Assembly: GCA_947000775.1 (NCBI GenBank)
Contig: CAMQGK010000144.1
Coordinates: forward strand, 14,848,001-14,912,000
Length of the DNA: 64,000 nt
Direction of reading: 5' to 3'
Source: Pterois miles
Taxonomy: Eukaryota > Chordata > Actinopteri > Perciformes > Scorpaenidae
The translations under genes and the position numbers were made by a program. This document shows positions 58,125 through 64,000 of the stretch, piece by piece. Position 1 is the first letter of the stretch. Each line of letters opens with the position of its first letter. The notes beneath the pieces were generated by a model that worked only from the letters and a program-made list of their open reading frames with translations, was not told where the DNA came from and made no database searches.

Positions 58125-59185
58125 GTGGAACTGTAGTCTGTAGAATATGATTTGTAGGCCGGGGCATCTCTGCAGCACCACAATACTGAATTCAGAATGG
58201 TATTTTGACACATAACAGGAATGTACTTCCTGTAAGTTAGATATTGCATATTGTGATTTTGATAAATTTTTGATAAAATTTTTAACTGTGGATGGGTGAG
58301 TGTTGTTGAGAAAAAATCCTTTTCTTGTGCGGTTACTGCTGTTTTATTCATCACTGACAATCAATTAAAAGACCTTTAAAAGACAAAAAGAGCCCTTGTA
58401 TTGCACTGATACTCTGTATTGACCAAAAACCTGTATTTAGGAAATCGGAAATCATATTAAGGGAGAAAACATCAGATTGGCGCATACAGTGTATTAGAGT
58501 TTCTCTTGTATGATATTGGTGTTGTGTAGAGATGCAAACCTTACATTCAGAGCTGAGCTGCTGAGCAAATTTGTGTGTCTATAGGTCAACTAGGTGTTGC
58601 TCATCTCATTAGAAGGGCCTACAACTGTTTTATAGTAAAGCACATTCATTTTAAGGCACATGAAAATATTCCTGCAATGCTTTTTGAGTGACAGAAATAC
58701 TGCTGACAATAATGGTAAGCTACATAAGGCAAATCAAATCATAAGGCAAATCAAAATTATGAACAGGAACCGTTTCTGGGCCTCTGCCAAAGATATAAAA
58801 GTAAACATATTGTTAGTTGACACCAAAATGGAGTAAATAGTACACTTTGAAATTTCACATCAGTAACTTCTTCTGTATCGCTGCTGAAAGTATACCCAGT
58901 GATGTCAAAAACTACTATTAAACTATTGAAACATCAATACTAATTGATGACACTGCTGTAGCTGTTCTGATGTAGCTAATCTCCATAACATGTTAACATA
59001 AATAAAGCTAAATATTGATTAGAATCACTGTTCCAAAACCAAGACTTGACATCAGCTTTATTGTTTGGGATATGAGACACACTGTAAATGTCAGGTTTCT
59101 CACCTGATTAGACTGTTATCAATGCATTAAATGACCATTATTAATTGCTATAAGCAAATGTCACATTTTGAACACAAACTAAAAA
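57308..59185. other. (TA)n/poly-T block and a possible repeat, no gene recognised
   Basis: 57907-58260 resembles a fish repeat beginning GGGCTGAATGATTTATAATA. It holds (TA)n at 58064-58104 followed by a T run. The rest is unassigned. Confidence 0.4.
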
Positions 59186-59545
59186 GCTTCTTTAGGTTTA
59201 GGCAACAAAACTACAGCTTCTTTAGGTTTAGGCAACAAAACTACAGCTTCTTTAGGTTTAGGCAACAAAACTACAGCTTCTTTAGGTTTAGGCAACAATA
59301 CTACAGTTTGTTTAGGTTATGGCAACAAAACTACAACTTATTTATGTTTAGATAATAAAACTACAGCTTCTTTAGGTTTAGGCAATACAACTACAACTAC
59401 TTTAGGTTATGGCACCAAGACTAAAACTTATTTATGTTTAGACAATAAAACTACAACTTCTTTAGGTTTAGGCAACAAAACTAAAACTTCTTTTGGTTTA
59501 GGCAACAAAATGGCAACTTCTTAGGTTTAGGCAAAAAAAAACAGT
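59186..59545. repeat. 30-bp minisatellite, about 12 units
   Basis: Unit TTCTTTAGGTTTAGGCAACA plus AAACTACAGC. The first three units are identical; later ones carry substitutions and small deletions (GTTATGGCACC, TTATTTATGTTTAGACAAT). One frame through the first units reads as FFRFRQQNYS repeated, simply because 30 is divisible by three. The flank to about 59705 (CAAACTCCAGTCTCCTGGGT) belongs to a repeat that commonly accompanies this array in fish. Confidence 0.9.
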
Positions 59546-59705
59546 TAAGTTTTGGGAAAAATGTGTTTTAGGTTAAAATAATTATGAACACAAAGACGAC
59601 TATATATTGTTGGTTTCACACAGGATGCAAACTCCAGTCTCCTGGGTGAAAATCCTGTCTTTGTGTCCCATCCATTGTCCCACCACTCCACCCCTTCAGC
59701 CACTA

Positions 59706-62700
59706 GCAAGTACATTTTTATATTCTAACTAATTTACCCAATGGGTGAAGGAATATTGCGAGAATTACCATAGAAACCAAATTCAAAGAAACTGCAAAAC
59801 CCAACAGTAAACCAAAGATAAGCATTGCTAGTCGATAGTCCTACAGTAGGCATGGTGTTTAATAGCATGTTAAAAAACACTTTATTGGAGAGCTGTGTGT
59901 AAAATTCACATTACTCCTAACTGATTGCAACTCGAACATCCCCAACAAAATTAGTTTGATTTTATTGTTTTCTATTGGAATGTCCTAACTGGCTGTGAGT
60001 TATGCAGTGCGACGATTAGAGCTGAAGTTTTGTCAGATGCCCCGTTTCTACTTATTCCTGCCGCTCGTGTCGAAAGCATTTTTCGCAACATTCCCTTCAC
60101 TGCCACCCAAAAAAATCAGCCCTGCTGTTCACCCGCTGACGAGCATGAATAATGGCTCATTGTTGCCTGAGCTCGCGCAACGGCGCTGAACCAATCAACG
60201 GACTGAAACACACCGCAATCGCTCAGAGAAGTGATCTCAAGTAAAAGGCTGGTGTCTGGAGAGTTAAAGTGTGTGGTGTCGAACGTTTATGTGTTGTAAA
60301 CTTATTTTGACTGTTTTTACATTTTTCTGACAAGGTGGGGACCATAGTCTCCATTGTGCTTTGTCTTTCACTTTTGTGGCGTCGTCTGCCATTAGAGCAG
60401 CCTCTCGCGCGACGTAGCCGTTACATCCTCCCTTTGTTTCCATTTTTGCATTTTTGTTACTCATTTTTGATAATAGAATAATCATTTAAGTCATTTATCA
60501 AGCAAAAATGGCAACCATTCTATGGTTTCAGCTTCTCAGATGTGAGGCTTTGCATCTTTTCTCAGTTCTATGTCAGTGCAAATTAAATGTCATATTGTTT
60601 TTTGGACAAAACAACCAATTTAAAGAGATGCTTAAAAATTCTCACATCTTATAGAGCAAGCTGTACATCAAAACAAGCCTGAGAGTATACATGCTAGCGG
60701 CCATGCCACTTTTGCACAGTTGTGCTTTGGGCTAAATACTACACATCAGTTTGCTGACATGCCCACAATGACAGTGCTAATAGGCTGATAGATAATGTTT
60801 ACCATGTTCACCATGGTAGTTTAGTGTGTTAACGTGCCAACATTTGCCATTAGTAACTGGAGATCATGATGCAAAATGGGAGTGGTGGTGGCTTGAGCAG
60901 CCTTCATTTTGATGTCAAATTCACACTAGTAAAGTGCATCTTTCATGGTTTTAACACCCTTACTGCCACAAAATCTGTCCCAAAGACAAACAAGGTGACA
61001 AAAATACTAGTGTCACCCTCATGGCTGGTAATAAAAAGTTTGATGGTGCTAGAGGAATAGTCAAGGGACCACATTTATTACACTTCATCCTGAGCGGGGC
61101 ATAGATGTCCACACCAAATTTCACAATGAGCCAATCAATATTTGTTACAACATACAACCAAAAACATCAATCGGATGGTGGCGCGACAGGAAAAGTGAAG
61201 CAATCACGAGTTCACCATCTGCAGGATTCTTCATTTGGGGACCATGAACGTTTTTATGAAATTTCATGGCAGTTGGTCCCATAGTTAAGTCATTTCAGTC
61301 TGGACTAAAGTGGTGGACCTACTCTCCCGATCAGCTGACCAATGTATTGATATACATCGATAATAATCGTCAGTGGCAGCCCTAATCCTCAGCTGGCCAT
61401 CTGATCTTAAACATACAAATATCATGTCTTTATCAGTTTGCAAAGATTGTATAATTCCATAAACTGTCCAGTGTGCCTTCTAAACTTCAGGTAGTCCGTT
61501 GCTGAAAGCTCATTTAAGTGATAAATAGTGTTATAAACAGCTATACCTTAATATGTTTAAGCTGATTGGTGGCAGCCTTTTGCTGAAGCCTGTGTGCACT
61601 TTTCAGCATTGTTTTTCAGAATAGGCTTTTGGTGAATCAGAAATATTGGCTGTGATAAATGAGTGAATGAACAGCTAGTCTAAACAACCTGACAGAAAGA
61701 GTCCTACGGCCTGAGAAGAATCCATCTGAAGAGACAAACATTCAAATGGGGATTTGCTTTTGGAACAACATTCTTCCATCAAAATCCATCAGTGTGGGTG
61801 TCTGGGTCAGATGCTGGAGGCTGGTGTGGGTTTGACATGACAGCTAACAGCCAACGCCTCTTGCTAAGGGGTTTGAAAGCAAGATCTCGATTTTAATTAA
61901 GTAACAGAATAGGCATCGGACTGGCTGAAGTTTTTCTTCCCACATTCTACCTTCTAGACAGCCAAAGGTTTTCATTCATTTCAGTATTCAACTTGGAGAA
62001 ACCTGAAACTTGTCTGAAATAACTCTTCCTCCATAATGAATATTTTGTTACATCTATTTATTGATTGAGTAACCATGCTAACAGCATTGTTCTAGGGACT
62101 GGTCAGTTGGTCCACTCTGGTCCAAACTGAATTGCCTCACTTTCTAATTATGTATTTTCACAATCTTTTAGTTCAACAGTTTTACAACAAATGTGATGTT
62201 TTTGGCCTACGAAACCTTTTAAATTGACGAACATCATATGTGTAATTCATGGTGAAATTCAAACAGGATCAAAAAAATATTTGTCTCTCGCTGTTAACTG
62301 CGGTTCATGTTTTTCTGAAATAAGGTCCCCTGGTGGAAGGGGCGGGACTTTGCCTGAGGATGTTAGCATGCTGATGTCAGCATTTAGCTGAAAGCACCAC
62401 CATGTAGTACGGTGCAGCCTCACAGAGGCTCCGTATGCATTTGCGCGAGATAAACACAGTCTATTTTACTCATTTAAATTTTACATCAGATTTTTAAATT
62501 TTTAATCAGATTCAGATTTTAGGACTACAATACTACTTGACAAATTACAGACATCCGCAATTATTTAAATTTACTACAGGTCCCCAGGTAATACTAGTTA
62601 TGTGTGAATCTGCCATGTCTGTTATTTGTCAAGTAAAAATTACTATCTGCTAAATCCCATGAGGTCTCCTGTGAAAAGGGCTTTAGAGAACTGTCCATGT

Positions 62701-62782
62701 ACATTATACGATTATTATGTCAACTGAAAATGATAACTGGTCCTATCTGGCTCCCTGACTGTTTTTTGTCGTTTGATTTCAG
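59706..62782. other. Interspersed repeat fragments, otherwise no gene recognised
   Basis: 60690-61325 is a common acanthomorph repeat: runs of words like GTGTGTTAACGTGCCAACAT and GATGGTGCTAGAGGAA, GGGACCATGAACG, ATGAAATTTCATGGCAGTTG and ending ATTTCAGTCTGGACTAAAGT. 62355-62430 (TTAGCATGCTGATGTCAGCA, AGTACGGTGCAGCCTCACAG) is a further fragment of it. The rest, including 61.5-62.3 kb, looks unique and non-coding. Confidence 0.5.
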
Positions 62783-63034
62783 ACTGTCAGCAGCAGGGAG
62801 ACAACAGAACCACAAGAGCCATAAACACCAGGATCTCTCTGCTGGCATGTTCCAGAGATGCTCAACGATGCAATGAAGACCTGAAGCCTGATAACCCATG
62901 TGTGTGCCACCGAACACACACACAGAAGAGTTGCAGACACCAGTATTGTGTGCGTGGCCGGCCCTGTGTGTGTGTGTTTACACACTGTGCTGAGACTAAA
63001 GCACTGTGGAGTCAAGGACTTAAGCTCAAGAGTT
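62783..63034 (+). other. Candidate exon, 5' UTR part
   Basis: Preceded by CTGACTGTTTTTTGTCGTTT and GATTTCAG: a branch-point-like CTGAC, a pyrimidine tract and an AG acceptor at 62781-62782. It would be joined to the coding start at 63035. It contains several out-of-frame upstream ATGs and one in-frame ATG at 62900 with no intervening stop, so a longer N-terminus is possible but less likely. Confidence 0.4.
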
Positions 63035-63080
63035 ATGGTCCAACTGTTCACCTCAGTCTACCTGCTGGGAGGCCTTTTGG
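63035..63080 (+). CDS. Candidate first coding exon of an unidentified secreted or membrane protein
   Basis: ATG at 63035 starts MVQLFTSVYLLGGLLG, a short stretch that looks like the n-region and hydrophobic core of a signal peptide. The coding part is 15 codons plus one base, so the intron is phase 1, as is usual after signal-peptide exons of extracellular proteins. The donor TTTTGG|GTAAGAG is strong and the acceptor of the exon is good. The next exon is outside the window, so no domain is available and the gene cannot be named. The alternatives are a chance open frame or an upstream in-frame start at 62900. A possible first exon lies about 14 kb upstream. Confidence 0.4.
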
Positions 63081-63129
63081 GTAAGAGACGATTTGAAATC
63101 TGCTTGAATCCATAATATGGACTAAAAGA

Positions 63130-63176
<47 letters not shown>

Positions 63177-64000
63177 TACCCTTTCTGTAATTAGTGCTGA
63201 GCTGGGTTTTGTTTACGTCCCAGTGTAAAAAAAAAAATGGATCTCTGAAAGGAACAACAAAATCCGCAGGTTCAGTTGAGGCTGATGTGATGCGTCCACA
63301 GTCTGGCAGAGTTAGAAAAATCAAACGTGCAGATTCTGAAATTCAGTTATTTTAGTTTGAAATTCCCTCTTTGTTATTCAGTGGCTTGTGTTTGCTTGCT
63401 GAGCAATGGTAGAGGGATAGTAAGACAAAGAGGGGATATTATAAAGACAACTTGGAACATGCCTGTTTGCTTATCTTTTGAATGTGTTTTTACGCAGAAC
63501 AAGGACTGTACATTCACTTAGGCCAGCAACTGCCTGTGACTAATAGCTCTTTCAATTTACACATGGCCATATGAGTATTTAAAAGAAATATATTTAATTG
63601 CAATTAATTGTATGATTGTCCATAGTTATTCAGGAAAAATCACAACTTAATTATACATGTTTTATCTGTACAAAATGTACTTTAAGACATTTGTCTGGTA
63701 TTTAATACCCTGTGTGTGTGACAGGACTTGCCAGTGTTCTGTTGCAATCTGGTCATTTGGCTAAAAGAGTAAAAGAGACTATTGCTTTTTAATCTGTTTT
63801 GGCAGCAGTTGATATCATTGTTACTTGTAAACAGCATTGTTAGTTGTAACAGCACAACTTCATGGCATAGCCCCTCAAAAATGTCCTTATATGCCTTGAA
63901 AGCACATTTGTGCTACTGTACAGTATACTGTTTAGTTGACCTATGGACTACAGAATAGCAGGTTGCTATTATGGGCACAACTAACTAAATCTGCTGATTA
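63081..64000. other. Presumed intron with (GT)n and an NT-A fragment
   Basis: (GT)n at 63132-63171. 63565-63712 is the left half of NT-A (TTTAATTGCAATTAATTGTA, TGATTGTCCATAGTTATTCA, GTACAAAATGTACTTTAAGA). No further exon was seen before the window ends. Confidence 0.5.

Noticed and set aside
59131..59355. Repeat protein with FFRFRQQNYS units
   Set aside because: The 30-bp minisatellite unit is divisible by three, so any open frame repeats. Later units break the frame, and there is no signal peptide or exon structure.
59186..59545. Interstitial telomeric repeat because of TTTAGG-like words
   Set aside because: The unit is 30 bp with a single TTTAGGTTTAGG per unit, not tandem TTAGGG.
59186..59545. 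CRISPR-like array
   Set aside because: Units are directly adjacent with no spacers, and the genome is a vertebrate's.

Overview
The window looks like intronic or intergenic DNA from a spiny-rayed (acanthomorph, probably perciform) teleost. The evidence is AT-rich sequence with very many microsatellites, no operon-like gene packing, and a dense mosaic of fish transposable elements: a Tc1 element with the widespread CAGTACAGACCAAAAG termini, L2-, Rex1-, L1- and R4-like non-LTR retrotransposons, a Penelope-like element, a tRNA-derived SINE, and several non-autonomous DNA-transposon-like families. All family names here come from recognising translated motifs and termini by eye; no database search was run.

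Layout. 0-5 kb: an unclassified repeat at the left edge, one arm of a palindromic element, one copy of non-autonomous family NT-A, and the 3' end of an L2-type LINE. 5.4-7.0 kb: a complete but dead Tc1 transposon. 7.3-9.2 kb: an L1 ORF1 remnant, a TCCA-tailed retroelement end, and family NT-B. 10-16 kb: LINE tails, tandem NT-A copies with a long (TA)n, a 5'-truncated L1 and an LTR-like block. 16-24 kb: Penelope-like debris with hammerhead-ribozyme-like sequence, a complete palindromic element, NT-A, a Penelope GIY-YIG domain split by inversion, and a Rex1 reverse-transcriptase fragment. 25-31 kb: a tRNA-derived SINE and a decayed but nearly full-length L2-type LINE running from an SGNH/esterase block through endonuclease and reverse transcriptase to its 3' end. 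31.8-37.5 kb: a GC-rich unclassified repeat, NT-A, NT-B, a very similar inverted duplication of about 277 bp, and an R4-like LINE remnant. 38.5-42.2 kb: a fairly young Rex1-type LINE with a nested insertion, then another L2 3' end. 42-50 kb: more NT-A, a GATA/GACA cluster, a tandem duplication containing a micro-inversion, and many dinucleotide arrays. 50-64 kb: more repeats, a palindromic copy, a 30-bp minisatellite and one candidate host exon.

Host genes. The only candidate host coding sequence is a short plus-strand exon at 62.8-63.1 kb. It has a good acceptor and donor and a start codon followed by a hydrophobic, signal-peptide-like stretch that ends in phase 1. A possible non-coding first exon with a CAG|GTGCGT donor lies near 48.5-48.8 kb. 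If both are real, the right quarter of the window is the large first intron of a secreted or membrane protein gene. I could not identify that gene. No rRNA gene, tRNA gene (other than the SINE head) or CRISPR array was seen.

How the parts relate. Autonomous LINEs and their dependants occur side by side. The SINE, the Rex1 LINE and at least seven isolated tail fragments share one 3' signature: a UCCC/GGGA hairpin followed by AATAAAGG and a short tandem repeat. NT-A and NT-B share an internal core but have different ends. Several insertions are nested, which allows relative dating. I found no convincing undescribed functional system. The most unusual structures are the split Penelope element with its ribozyme-like core, the near-identical inverted duplication, the micro-inversion inside a tandem duplication, and a 78-bp insertion with a perfect 11-bp target duplication inside a reverse-transcriptase motif.
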